Below are positions 25,898 through 35,317 of a DNA stretch of 64,000 bases, in pieces. The DNA comes from an uncultured Flavobacteriaceae bacterium (lineage in GTDB: Bacteria; Bacteroidota; Bacteroidia; Flavobacteriales; Flavobacteriaceae): the NCBI GenBank assembly GCA_947500445.1, contig CANMSB010000013.1:1-64000 (forward strand), read 5' to 3'. Both the position numbers and the translations under genes were made by a program. The notes under the pieces are model-generated. The model did not search any database. It had not been told where the DNA came from and was given only the letters and a program-made list of their open reading frames with translations. Each line of letters opens with the position of its first letter. Within the stretch, counting starts at the first letter, position 1.

Positions 25898-28800
25898 CTA
25901 CTTTTTCGTTTGTTCCTCCACGGATAAATACTGTAACCCAAGCGCATTGAACTCCTTGTTAAAGGTGTCGATCTCGTCCGAAACCAAATCATCGAACGCT
26001 TTTAACTGCTGTTCTATTTTTTCGCAGAGCTCCTTTTTCACCGCAACATCCTGATCGGTCGGCGGAAAATCGTCCAACATGACCAAACTGTTCAAATGCC
26101 CCAATTTATTGGTTAGCCGGATCGGAAAGTTCAAAGGATCTTGATTGCTACGGTTTTTTGTTTGGTACAAGGCTTTCTCCACGGTTTCAAAGCGTTTTTT
26201 CATTGCTTTTGCCTTGTCGACCAAGGCCGCCGTTGCGGCATCGTCTTTATATTGTTTTACAAAAGCATCCAACTGGGTGTTGATTTTACGTATGGCCTTT
26301 ATCGATTCGTGGGCCTTGTTCACGGTAGCATTGATGTCGCTAACAAAATCGTACTGCTCTTGCATATCGGCCACGGAAACCTCCGCTCTCGGGTCAGGAA
26401 GTATTTTAAGGGATTCCGATAGGGTGGTACCGTTTACGTTCAGATGCACCCGATACTCGCCCGGCACTGCTTTGGGGCCACTAAGATTGGCCCACCATAA
26501 AATCATTCCTTTGAGTTTTTCGGCTCCTTTTCCGCGGGTATCCCAAACGTGGGTATTCCCGCCTTTTTTCAGGGTCAGTTTTTTATTTTTTTCTTTGGCG
26601 CTATTGCTAAATGAGGCCAAGGTATCTCCGGCAATATTGGTATAGGTCAACCGAATACTGTCCTTTTCCGTCAAGGTGCTCAAGTAAAAATGGGTGACCA
26701 CCCCGTTAGGATGGTTCTGCCCTTCCGTTTTACTGGGTTTTTCCGTGGTGCTTCCCTTAGTTCTGTAGCTGTCCTTCGGACGAAAAAGAATTGCATTTTC
26801 GCCCTTTTTCCCGGCATCCAGCTGATGCAATACGGTTAGGTCGTCCACAATCCACAATCCACGACCTTGGGTAGCTACGATTAAATTATCTTCCTTTATG
26901 GTAAGGTCGGTAATGGGTACAATGGGAAGGTTTTGCTGAAAGGAGCTCCATTGGTTCCCCTGATCAAAGGAAACGTACATTCCCGTTTCCGTTCCCGCGT
27001 ACAATAGTCCCTGTCGTTTTGGATCTTCCCGGACCACTCTGGTAAAATGTTCATCGGCGATACCGTCTACGATTTTGGTCCAGCTTTTGCCGTAGTCGGT
27101 GGTTTTGTACAGGTAAGGTGCAAAGTCCCCTAGTTTGTAACGGGTCGCCGCAATATAACAGGTACCGGCATCGAAGGCCGATGGCGCTACACTGTTGATC
27201 ATGCTCCACTCCGGTAATCCCTGGGGTGTAACATTTTCCCATGTTTTCCCGCCGTCTTGGGTAAGGTGCACCAGACCATCATCACTGCCCACCCATAGGA
27301 GTCCTTCTTTTAAGGGGCTTTCGTCCGCGGCAAAAATGGTACAGTAATACTCTACACCGGTGTTGTCCTGCGTGATGGGCCCACCACTACTGACCAATTT
27401 TTCCGGATCGTTTCGGGTAAGGTCTCCGCTAAGCAGTTCCCAACGTTGTCCTTCGTTGGTACTCCGGTGCACATGGTTTGAAAAGGTGTATAATTTTTTG
27501 GGATCGTGCTTGCTAAAAATAATCGGGAAATTCCATTGAAAACGATACTTCATCCCTTCGGCCCCGTATCCCATGGGATTGTCGGGCCATACGTTGATGC
27601 CACGTACCGTATTCGTCTTATGGTTCTTTCTGGTAAGGAACCCGCCATAGCTGCCACCGTATACCACATCGTTATCGGAGGGGTCCACGGCGATATGGGC
27701 CGACTCCCCACCGGCAGTGGGTTCCCAATCGGCCTCCGATATACTGTTCCCATCGCTGCGGTGGTTGATCCGTATGGTAGAATTGTCCTGCTGTGCCACA
27801 TAAATACGGTATGGAAAGGCATTATCGGTAGTTACCCTATAAAACTGTGCCGTGGGCTGGTTGTAATAGGTACTCCATGTTTCACCGCCATCATAAGAAA
27901 TTTGCGCTCCCCCATCATCGCCGATAATCATCCGTTGGCTATTTTCAGGGGCGATCCACAGATCATGATGGTCGCCATGGGGCGCATTAAAGGTATTAAA
28001 GCTTTTTCCACCATCGGTACTTTTATGGTACCGTACGTTCAGCACATACACTACATCCTCATCTTCGGTATCGGCATACACCCGGGTATAGTACCAGGCC
28101 CGTTGCCGTAACTTCCGTTCTCCGTTGATGCGGTCCCAAGTTTTTCCGCCATCGTCACTTCTATAAAGCCCTCCCTTTTTCTTGTTTTCTACAATGGCCC
28201 AAACACGTTCCGAATTTTTAGGTGATACGGTAACCCCTATAATTCCCAAAGTGTCTTTAGGAAAACCCTTATTTTTAGAAATTTCGGTCCATGTAGCCCC
28301 ACTGTCGCAACTTTTCCAGAGTCCAGATCCGTCGCCACCACTGCTCAGGCTATATGGTGTACGGCGTGCGCGCCAGGTAGATGCGTATAAAATACGGGGA
28401 TTGTTCGGGTCGAATGTCAGATCTACCGCCCCGGCATTGTCGTTGACGAACAGTACTTTTTTCCAATTTTTGCCCCCGTCCACACTTTTGTATACGCCCC
28501 GCTCTTGAGAGGATTTATAGATATTTCCCAATACCGCCGCATATACAATATTATGGTCCGTGGGGTGGATTCGGATACGGGGTACGTGACGGCTATTTTT
28601 TAAACCGGCCGACGACCATGTTTTTCCGGCATCTTCCGTTTTCCAGATGCCATATCCGGAGGAAACGTTTCCGCGCAGCGTCTTTTCGCCACCGCCTACA
28701 TAAATTACATTATTATCGCTTTCCGCTATGGAAACGGCGCCAATACTACCACCAAAATATCCGTCCGAGATATTGCCCCATGTACGCCCACCATCGGTCG

Positions 28801-29053
28801 TTTTCCAAACGCCGCCACCGGCAGCACCAAAATAAAAGAGGTTCGGACTACCGGGAACCCCGGCCACTGCAGCGGAACGCCCACCGCGGTGCGGCCCGAT
28901 GGAACGATATTCCACACTGGAATACAACGCCTTTGGATACGTGGTCTTGGGTGCTTTCGCCTTCCGATTCCGTTGTGAAAAAAGGCTTGGGGACACCATT
29001 AAAAGTGCCAGCAAAAAACATATTGGGGGTATTCGATTTCTCATTTTTTCCAT
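25898..29053 (-). CDS. large exported BNR/sortilin-like beta-propeller protein
   Basis: 1051 residues from the ATG at 29053, which gives a signal peptide (RIPPICFLLALLMVSPSLFS). An open frame extends upstream to 29257 but lacks coding character. At least seven Asp-box/BNR repeats are seen (TEDAGKTW, SDDGGKTW, STDGGKSF, SYDGGETW, TQDGGKTW, TTDYGKSW, SFDQGNQW), forming one or two propellers over residues 40-750 like VPS10/sortilin and glycosyl hydrolase-like proteins. The last 200 residues are helical and charged. Such exported proteins are common in flavobacteria; some are called glycosyl hydrolases, but no catalytic residues are evident. Its role is unknown. A 102-nt structured repeat lies upstream. 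Confidence 0.85.
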   Translation of the reverse strand: MEKMRNRIPPICFLLALLMVSPSLFSQRNRKAKAPKTTYPKALYSSVEYRSIGPHRGGRSAAVAGVPGSPNLFYFGAAGGGVWKTTDGGRTWGNISDGYFGGSIGAVSIAESDNNVIYVGGGEKTLRGNVSSGYGIWKTEDAGKTWSSAGLKNSRHVPRIRIHPTDHNIVYAAVLGNIYKSSQERGVYKSVDGGKNWKKVLFVNDNAGAVDLTFDPNNPRILYASTWRARRTPYSLSSGGDGSGLWKSCDSGATWTEISKNKGFPKDTLGIIGVTVSPKNSERVWAIVENKKKGGLYRSDDGGKTWDRINGERKLRQRAWYYTRVYADTEDEDVVYVLNVRYHKSTDGGKSFNTFNAPHGDHHDLWIAPENSQRMIIGDDGGAQISYDGGETWSTYYNQPTAQFYRVTTDNAFPYRIYVAQQDNSTIRINHRSDGNSISEADWEPTAGGESAHIAVDPSDNDVVYGGSYGGFLTRKNHKTNTVRGINVWPDNPMGYGAEGMKYRFQWNFPIIFSKHDPKKLYTFSNHVHRSTNEGQRWELLSGDLTRNDPEKLVSSGGPITQDNTGVEYYCTIFAADESPLKEGLLWVGSDDGLVHLTQDGGKTWENVTPQGLPEWSMINSVAPSAFDAGTCYIAATRYKLGDFAPYLYKTTDYGKSWTKIVDGIADEHFTRVVREDPKRQGLLYAGTETGMYVSFDQGNQWSSFQQNLPIVPITDLTIKEDNLIVATQGRGLWIVDDLTVLHQLDAGKKGENAILFRPKDSYRTKGSTTEKPSKTEGQNHPNGVVTHFYLSTLTEKDSIRLTYTNIAGDTLASFSNSAKEKNKKLTLKKGGNTHVWDTRGKGAEKLKGMILWWANLSGPKAVPGEYRVHLNVNGTTLSESLKILPDPRAEVSVADMQEQYDFVSDINATVNKAHESIKAIRKINTQLDAFVKQYKDDAATAALVDKAKAMKKRFETVEKALYQTKNRSNQDPLNFPIRLTNKLGHLNSLVMLDDFPPTDQDVAVKKELCEKIEQQLKAFDDLVSDEIDTFNKEFNALGLQYLSVEEQTKK

Positions 29054-29232
29054 TTCAAGATTAGTCTTCCTAAAAGTAAGGAAAAAGTAGCGATACCAGC
29101 ATGCGAAAACAGCGGTTGCCCGAGTTAAAAACAGTACCGTAAACGGACTTTTGGCCCAAAGAAAAATCAAACCGTTATGGATGTAAAACGTATTAACTTT
29201 GAAAAGTAGAGGTATTGGCTTATAGGAAAAGA

Positions 29233-29334
29233 GTAAATAACCTCGGGGCAAGCCCACGAGGCATTATAACGAAAATTACCATTGATTTCGACGCAAGCGT
29301 CGCAGCATTTTAAATCTCGATTATCGAGTGAAAC
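29233..29334. repeat. 102-nt structured intergenic repeat, copy 2
   Basis: Second copy of the repeat at 23809-23910. Here the middle dyad is perfect (CGACGC-AA-GCGTCG), and CCTCG...CGAGG and CTCGA-TTA-TCGAG are also intact, giving three small hairpins. It lies between two long leftward genes, 190 bp beyond the stop of the upstream one. Confidence 0.85.
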
Positions 29335-29524
29335 TCTTTTTCAGCATCGCATGAAACAGCAATAAGCTCTGTTGTAATCCGTAAAATTGCCGACCGCCAA
29401 ATGCGGTTGCCGACATGTTAAAAATTGTAGCTGGGAACTCTTGGGAAAAAGGCTTGCTTCAGCTTGGAAAACGGTATCGTGTAGCAGGATCGATAGCAGG
29501 GCCCATCTTATACCATTTTTGGTG

Positions 29525-32500
29525 TTAATAACCATGAAATCCATAACCGCCATAGCCATTGTTACGGTATACTTCGGCCCGTTGGTGGTCCTGTAGCAAA
29601 AACTCTTCGGTAATATAGCGTATGGCATCTGCTTCGGTATCGGTATCTTCGATGCGAACGGACGCTTTTTTATACATCGGTTTGATGCCAAGACCGCCAT
29701 CCTTGGCGAATACGACCAGGTTCATGCTATGATTGCTATCGTAATCGCTGTCTTTTCTGGTCTTAAAATAAAACCCTTCCACCTTTTTTCCTTGGTAGAC
29801 CATCTCCTTGCTTTTCACAAATTGTAGGGAATCTTTTTTAGGGTTGAAATACCCATTTTCAAAGAGCACCGATTCGGCCAAATGACGTTGTGTTTTAAAG
29901 GTCTCGGGAAACAGTTTGGTCTTCCCGATCTGTTTTAGCTTCCCATAGAGCATGGCCCTGCTGTTGACGTCTGCCGCAAGATCATCTATGGTCCCCTTGG
30001 GCATCGGCATTTCGGCCTTGGCGACCAAAGCGGCATAGGTGGTCCGTATGCGACGGTCCTTTATTTGCCATAAACGATCAAAGAACAACTGTACGTCCTT
30101 TTCGTTTCGAAACGGATACAGCAGTACCGCGGCATCTTCCAAAACTCTTTTGCCATTATTCTGTACATCGGGATAGTACTCGTTCTGACCGGTATCAGCG
30201 GCATTTCCGAGTTCCCTTTTTAGCTGCATTTTGGCATCGTTCAACAACTGCTTTCGATACTTTTTATAGCTTTTGGGCTTTATCAGTCCCTTGGTCTGCA
30301 AACGGGCCAGCAACGAAAAGATCCATGGTTTGTATTCTTTTATGCCACTGTAATCCAGCAACTCTGGAAAAAGCTCCTTTGCCAAGGGCAAACTGTCCTT
30401 ATAGGGCCGAAAAATACGGCGTATCTCAAAGGTATTGGACACCAAGGGCAGGTCTTTTGACAATAGTTCCAACAACAATGCCGTGGACGCCTTATCCGCC
30501 TTGCCGCTCAACGCCTGCAATATTTTGGTCTGCGCGTCGGAATTGTTATACGAACGCCCATAAAACGCTTTTAGGAAAGGAACCACGTCGGGATGTTCCA
30601 GTTTCCCCAGTTGTTGGATGAGGTATGCCTGAATGTGTTTTTTATCATCTGGATATTCGAAATTGGCAATGTAATGCTTTAGGGAATCAACATGCTTTTC
30701 CTTAAAATTGATAAAGCTAAAACCATTGATTACGATACTGTCATTTTTTTGGAGGGCCTTAAAAAAATCGGGGGTCTTATCCCTTATGATGTTCTTTCCG
30801 ATAATGGTGTCGGTCAGTTCAAAATGATCAAAAAAGGTCTGTACAAAACGGCTCGGGGCATGAACGGTATCCACTTTGGCCTTTATTTCATAAAGCAGCC
30901 CGTTTTTCAGTACATTTTTAATCAAAATACCACGGGTACTTGCCGTATCGGTCAAGGTGAGCTCCAATTCGTAACGGCCGTCATCAAAAGCGTTTCTTTT
31001 TTCTTTTGACACTACAAAGAGTTCGTTGGAATAGAATTTCTTGCGCAGGGCCCAAACGGAATCGATGTCGGGAAACATCATAAAGTCGTGGGACTTGTTC
31101 AACACCACCGAAATGGCCTCGTTGTTCTTGTTCTGGTATATGGTTTTTTTGTTGAAGGCCGCATAGGGTTTCGGTCGGTTTCTTCCCTTCAAATACTGGC
31201 TGCTGTTCTCCACAAATTTGGGAGGCTTTACCGTACTTTTTGTTCGGAAGAACATGGCCGTATCGACCACGGTTTGAAATGCCTTGGTGTAGGAAGGTGT
31301 TTTTATCTTGAACGAATCAAAATAGTCGCCCGCCACGGATTCCGTATCGGTCACACATCCCATAAGGTAATAGTCCCCTCCTTTGAAGGCCGTTTTTAAA
31401 TACAAGCGTTTTTGTGCGACGGTATCGATCAACGCTTGCGAGGTGAGCGTGCTTCCCTTGAAGGCGTCGTATTGCGGAACAATTTCGAGGTCCTGGTAAA
31501 AACGCTTTTGGATCTGTTTCAGTTCAAAGGAATCCTGTTCGATAAAATTGACATCGTTCAAGGTCGCTTTCTGCAAAAAGTAATAACTTTCCGAAGCAGG
31601 GTCGAACCCCTGAACCAACCGCGCACCCTTTCTACTTCGATTGGGAAAACTATGCAACGATGGCATTCGGATCTCAAAATCGTCAAACTCGGAACACAAC
31701 ACCAAAGGTTCGGCATTGGTGGTCTTAAAACGGATACTATTGAAAATGGTATCGGCATGGCGTGCTACATAATCGCCATCGCCTCCCATTTTAAAAATGA
31801 TGATTTCCAAGGGGGTAACATACACGTGGTACCGTTGATGGTCCCCATTTTTCAATCGATTCTTAATATCCAGTCCGTCAAAACCATTTCTTTTGATCCG
31901 CTCTTTTTCCAATATGGTGCCCGGAATATTCTCGAACAACATTTGGTCGAGTGTTTCGATATCGAAAGAGGTATCTTTCTTTAGATAAGAAAAAGTCGGA
32001 ATCCGGTTTACCATTACATAACTTCCGTTCGCAAGATCGGGCGAAATATAGCTCGTGGTCGGTTTTTCGGAGGCCGGATACAGCTTATTGGGCAACAACA
32101 CGCTAAAAAATGCATCGTCGACCGTTTCGGTGCCGTATTCGTTGTTCCGCAGGGTCGTTTCCAGCTTTTCCTTGATTTGTTTGCCTTTCGATGTCGATTT
32201 GGAACCCAACGGTTTTACGGTATACCCCATATCCCGAAGCAAGGCGATCACGCCCTGTTCCCCGGGCAAATGTGCCGCGCCGATACCGGTAAAGGTTTTT
32301 GCCTTCCGTATGGTAGAGTCGAGGCGTTTTGCCATATTCCGGTTTCGCTTGAAAAGCATGTTCTCCAAGTAATGTTCGGTGTACATTCCCTTATCGATGG
32401 AGTCGAGCAGGTTGATGTTCCGGTCCCGATACGCATCCTGTAACAGTGTGGTAAAGTCTTGCTGTTGCATTTTTTTCTGCAACCATTCGTCGGGCTTTTG

Positions 32501-33046
32501 CTTCATTGGATTCATGCTGGCCCTTCCCACCAGGGTTGCCGATTCTTCCAAATCTTCAAGGGCTACGATAGCTTTCTCGAATTTTTTGCCGGACTGGTAA
32601 ATGAACATGTCCAAATAGGTTTCCTCCTCAAAATCCTGTGCGTACGAATTGCTCCGGTACAAAATGCCGTTGACCCGGCTATCGTTGAACGCCAAATAGG
32701 CCGCCATTTCGTCCTTTCTAGGGTTCTCGACGCGAAAGGGATACACGTAAAAGCCCTTGGTATAAAAACCGTTTTGGGAACCATAACCGCCCAGCCCCAT
32801 AAGGTCGTCGTTTTCCAACCAAGTGCCGGGATCCGACTCCAGGGCGACCACCTCACTTTTGTCCAAGGCCTCGTAGAACACATCGTCCAAACGAAATGCG
32901 ATACGCCTGCTCACGTGCATGGTGCCATACAAGTAAGAGGTTTGGTCGAGTCCGTTTCCTGAAATTTCCCAAAGTAGGCTATTGGTTTCTTGGGCAGTGA
33001 TGCTACCGCAAAAAATAAAAAGGAGAAGGAGTTGTAATGTACGCAT
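29525..33046 (-). CDS. very large TraB/GumN (Tiki-like) domain exported protein
   Basis: 1173 residues from the ATG at 33046, which starts a signal peptide (MRTLQLLLLFIFCGSITAQ). Residues 21 to about 290 are a TraB/GumN domain. LYGTMHVSRR (39-48) is the first conserved block and GIGAAHLPGEQGVIALLRDMGY (from about 253) the second; both carry the histidines of the putative metalloprotease family related to Tiki. The following 880 residues have no recognised domain. They contain repeated alpha/beta stretches and a helical HEAT-like part near residues 800-1000. Ordinary bacterial TraB/GumN proteins are about 290 residues, so this is roughly four times longer. It is probably periplasmic or on the cell surface. 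Function unknown. Confidence 0.82.
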   Translation of the reverse strand: MRTLQLLLLFIFCGSITAQETNSLLWEISGNGLDQTSYLYGTMHVSRRIAFRLDDVFYEALDKSEVVALESDPGTWLENDDLMGLGGYGSQNGFYTKGFYVYPFRVENPRKDEMAAYLAFNDSRVNGILYRSNSYAQDFEEETYLDMFIYQSGKKFEKAIVALEDLEESATLVGRASMNPMKQKPDEWLQKKMQQQDFTTLLQDAYRDRNINLLDSIDKGMYTEHYLENMLFKRNRNMAKRLDSTIRKAKTFTGIGAAHLPGEQGVIALLRDMGYTVKPLGSKSTSKGKQIKEKLETTLRNNEYGTETVDDAFFSVLLPNKLYPASEKPTTSYISPDLANGSYVMVNRIPTFSYLKKDTSFDIETLDQMLFENIPGTILEKERIKRNGFDGLDIKNRLKNGDHQRYHVYVTPLEIIIFKMGGDGDYVARHADTIFNSIRFKTTNAEPLVLCSEFDDFEIRMPSLHSFPNRSRKGARLVQGFDPASESYYFLQKATLNDVNFIEQDSFELKQIQKRFYQDLEIVPQYDAFKGSTLTSQALIDTVAQKRLYLKTAFKGGDYYLMGCVTDTESVAGDYFDSFKIKTPSYTKAFQTVVDTAMFFRTKSTVKPPKFVENSSQYLKGRNRPKPYAAFNKKTIYQNKNNEAISVVLNKSHDFMMFPDIDSVWALRKKFYSNELFVVSKEKRNAFDDGRYELELTLTDTASTRGILIKNVLKNGLLYEIKAKVDTVHAPSRFVQTFFDHFELTDTIIGKNIIRDKTPDFFKALQKNDSIVINGFSFINFKEKHVDSLKHYIANFEYPDDKKHIQAYLIQQLGKLEHPDVVPFLKAFYGRSYNNSDAQTKILQALSGKADKASTALLLELLSKDLPLVSNTFEIRRIFRPYKDSLPLAKELFPELLDYSGIKEYKPWIFSLLARLQTKGLIKPKSYKKYRKQLLNDAKMQLKRELGNAADTGQNEYYPDVQNNGKRVLEDAAVLLYPFRNEKDVQLFFDRLWQIKDRRIRTTYAALVAKAEMPMPKGTIDDLAADVNSRAMLYGKLKQIGKTKLFPETFKTQRHLAESVLFENGYFNPKKDSLQFVKSKEMVYQGKKVEGFYFKTRKDSDYDSNHSMNLVVFAKDGGLGIKPMYKKASVRIEDTDTEADAIRYITEEFLLQDHQRAEVYRNNGYGGYGFHGY

Positions 33047-33366
33047 CAATATCATTCTGTTCCGACTAGTTTTAAAGGAATCAAGGTATACAAAGAACAC
33101 CAAAAAAGAAGTATCGGCACTCCCTATTTTCCGTTAAAATGCCATAGGGTTCTTGGTATAACGATAGAATGACCATCATATTTTTTAAGGAACGCTATTT
33201 TTATACGACACCACAACAAACTCCTATAAAAAGTAGTTGCCATAGTTTTCCGAGCATCCGTTCATCACATTGATACAAACTATACCGTCATTGAAAACTA
33301 TTTTCCATAATCCATATTCGAAAAGGTGTCTAAGGCTTATTTTTGCATTTCAAAACGACGTTGCGC
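33047..33366. other. divergent promoter region between TraB/GumN gene and hemH
   Basis: 320 bp without a gene. A TATTTTTG element (33338-33345) that fits TAnnTTTG lies 21 bp before the hemH ATG at 33367, but no TTG sits at the right distance upstream. Nothing else distinctive was found. Confidence 0.5.
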
Positions 33367-34398
33367 ATGAAAGGGGTATTACTTGTAAATTTAGGTTCGC
33401 CGGACAGTCCTACGGCAAAGGACGTTAAACCGTATTTGGACGAGTTTTTAATGGACGAACGGGTCATCGACGTTCCGGTGCTGTTACGCAACCTGTTGGT
33501 TCGCGGAATCATTTTACAAACGCGTCCCAAAAAATCGGCCAAGGCCTACGCCAAAATTTGGTGGGACGAAGGTTCTCCCTTGGTAGTATTGTCGGAACGC
33601 TTTGCGGAAAAACTGCGCCAGCATACCGAAATGCCGGTCGCTTTGGGAATGCGGTACGGTAGCATGTCGATTCACAAGGCATTCGAGGAGTTGCAACAGA
33701 AAAATGTGGATGAAGTACTGTTGGTGCCCCTATATCCGCATTATGCCATGTCGAGCTACGAAACCGTAGTGGTCAAGGCCATGGAAGTATCCCAAAAACA
33801 CTTCCCACAACTGAAAATTACCACCTTGCCAGCCTTTTACAAAAATGCCGATTATATAAAAGTACTTTCGGAAAGTATTGCGGAAGGGCTAAAAGATTTT
33901 GAGTACGACCATATTTTGTTTTCGTACCATGGTATTCCGGAAAGACATATTCGAAAATCGGACCCTACCCGCTTTCATTGTAAAATAGACGGGAGTTGTT
34001 GCGGCATCAACTCGGTGGCGCACAATACCTGTTACCGACATCAGGTATATGAAACCACCGCTTCGGTAAAGGAACATTTGGGATTGTCCGATGAAAAAAC
34101 GAGTACTTCCTTTCAGTCCCGTTTGGCGGGAGACCCATGGTTAAAACCGTATACGGACTATGAATTTGAACGGCTGGCCAAAGAAGGAAAAAAACGGTTG
34201 GTAGTGGTCACGGCAGCCTTTGTCAGTGATTGTTTGGAAACCTTGGAAGAAATTGCCATGGAAGGTAAAGAACAGTTTATGGAGGCCGGTGGCGAATCCT
34301 ATAAACATATTTCTTGCCTTAATGATAGCGACGCCTGGGTCTCCGTTATGGCCAAGTGGGTAAACGAATGGCAACGGAGCGAAGTACTGTTGCCTTAG
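33367..34398 (+). CDS. hemH: ferrochelatase
   Basis: 343 residues from the ATG at 33367. Inserts Fe2+ into protoporphyrin IX, the last step of protohaem synthesis. The N-terminus KGVLLVNLGSPDSP and the active-site block FSYHGIPERHIRKSDP, with the catalytic histidine (His188), are diagnostic. A cluster of cysteines (FHCKIDGSCCG) follows the active site, and the C-terminal VTAAFVSDCLETLEEI segment has the conserved glutamates. The in-frame ATG at 33343 coincides with the -7 element, so it is unlikely to be transcribed. It stands alone but completes the haem set of the window with hemA, hemCD, hemE and hemJ. Confidence 0.97.
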   Translation: MKGVLLVNLGSPDSPTAKDVKPYLDEFLMDERVIDVPVLLRNLLVRGIILQTRPKKSAKAYAKIWWDEGSPLVVLSERFAEKLRQHTEMPVALGMRYGSMSIHKAFEELQQKNVDEVLLVPLYPHYAMSSYETVVVKAMEVSQKHFPQLKITTLPAFYKNADYIKVLSESIAEGLKDFEYDHILFSYHGIPERHIRKSDPTRFHCKIDGSCCGINSVAHNTCYRHQVYETTASVKEHLGLSDEKTSTSFQSRLAGDPWLKPYTDYEFERLAKEGKKRLVVVTAAFVSDCLETLEEIAMEGKEQFMEAGGESYKHISCLNDSDAWVSVMAKWVNEWQRSEVLLP

Positions 34399-34498
34399 GT
34401 AATGGAAATTTGTCCGGAACTTGGGATTTGGGACAGGTGGTAGCGTTTATCATAAAAAATATAAGCGGTCAGGGCCGTATCGGAGCTGTTAAGCCAAC

Positions 34499-35230
34499 TT
34501 ATTCGTAATCGTCGTCAAACTCGTCTTCCAATACTTCATCCTGACAGTTATCTTGGTTTTCCGTGATAAACTTTTCCGTTTCCTCCAAACTGTTCGCTTC
34601 AAATTCAGCGTCCTCGCCTATTTCAAAAATTTGGGGGAAAACTGGTTCTACAATTTGATTCTCGTTGATTTTCGCGATAAAGCTCAGTAGGTCTGCATCA
34701 TTTTGAATGCTGATATCCGAAAGGTTTTCGGTAAGCCGGTTGAATACCTTAAACGTTATCGGGTACTGGACGTCCACACAGGTTATCCTTTCCGAAACGG
34801 CAGCTTCTTCGTTACAGTCAACAACGATATTGTCAAAGGCAGTTTGGTTCCCCACACTTCTTGTTAACAGGTTGGACACCATAACTTTAATCGGAAAATC
34901 GATATGGATGACGTCTTCATCATCATCGGAAAAGTCGAGTAGCTCCTGAATGCGGTCATAATCCGATGGTTCCGAAATGGTCAAACGTTCGGAGTTTACC
35001 GTTACCGAAACGGGGAGTACGATCGAAATACAGGGAGAGCCATCCAGAATATCGTCCGAAACGGTATCGGGAGCGGCGATCGCCGTAAGCAAACGGGCAA
35101 CGTTGGAATCGGCAACCAAACGTTCTTGGGGTTCCGTACCCTCATAAAGGGTTTCTTCCTGCCTACAGGAAACATGGACCAATAGTAGAAGGAAACACAG
35201 GTTTCGCAACAATTGTAAAAATTTGATCAT
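34499..35230 (-). CDS. lipoprotein with three repeated strand modules, divergent from ECF/FecR/TonB operon
   Basis: 243 residues. The N-terminus LCFLLLLVHVSC is a lipobox with the lipidated cysteine at residue 22. Three similar segments follow: CISIVLPVSVTVN (67-79), DVIHIDFPIKVMV (106-118) and CVDVQYPITFKVF (151-163). Each is a hydrophobic strand pair with a proline, followed by an acidic helix, suggesting three tandem small domains. The C-terminus is strongly acidic. I know no function for this module. It is divergent from the sigma factor gene, and the two share an 87-bp control region. A 12-base motif before it is repeated before fecR, suggesting joint control. It may be a surface partner of the receptor. 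Confidence 0.82.
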   Translation of the reverse strand: MIKFLQLLRNLCFLLLLVHVSCRQEETLYEGTEPQERLVADSNVARLLTAIAAPDTVSDDILDGSPCISIVLPVSVTVNSERLTISEPSDYDRIQELLDFSDDDEDVIHIDFPIKVMVSNLLTRSVGNQTAFDNIVVDCNEEAAVSERITCVDVQYPITFKVFNRLTENLSDISIQNDADLLSFIAKINENQIVEPVFPQIFEIGEDAEFEANSLEETEKFITENQDNCQDEVLEDEFDDDYE

Positions 35231-35254
35231 GTTTATTATTTATGGGTTGTCACC

Positions 35255-35266
35255 TATAGAACAACC
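35255..35266 (-). promoter_or_regulatory. 12-base motif GGTTGTTCTATA, copy 1 (putative ECF sigma promoter)
   Basis: Read on the minus strand, GGTTGTTCTATA lies 24 bp before the lipoprotein ATG. The identical 12-mer stands before fecR at 35883-35894. It could be the promoter recognised by the neighbouring ECF sigma factor. Confidence 0.45.
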
Positions 35267-35317
35267 GAACTAAAAAAAATCCCGATAATTTAATTTGAAA
35301 TCTCGCATTCCGTACTT

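Noticed and set aside
29341-29700. 119-residue leftward frame at the end of the TraB/GumN gene
   Set aside because: It is out of frame inside the coding end of the large gene and in non-coding DNA beyond it; no independent start signal or family.
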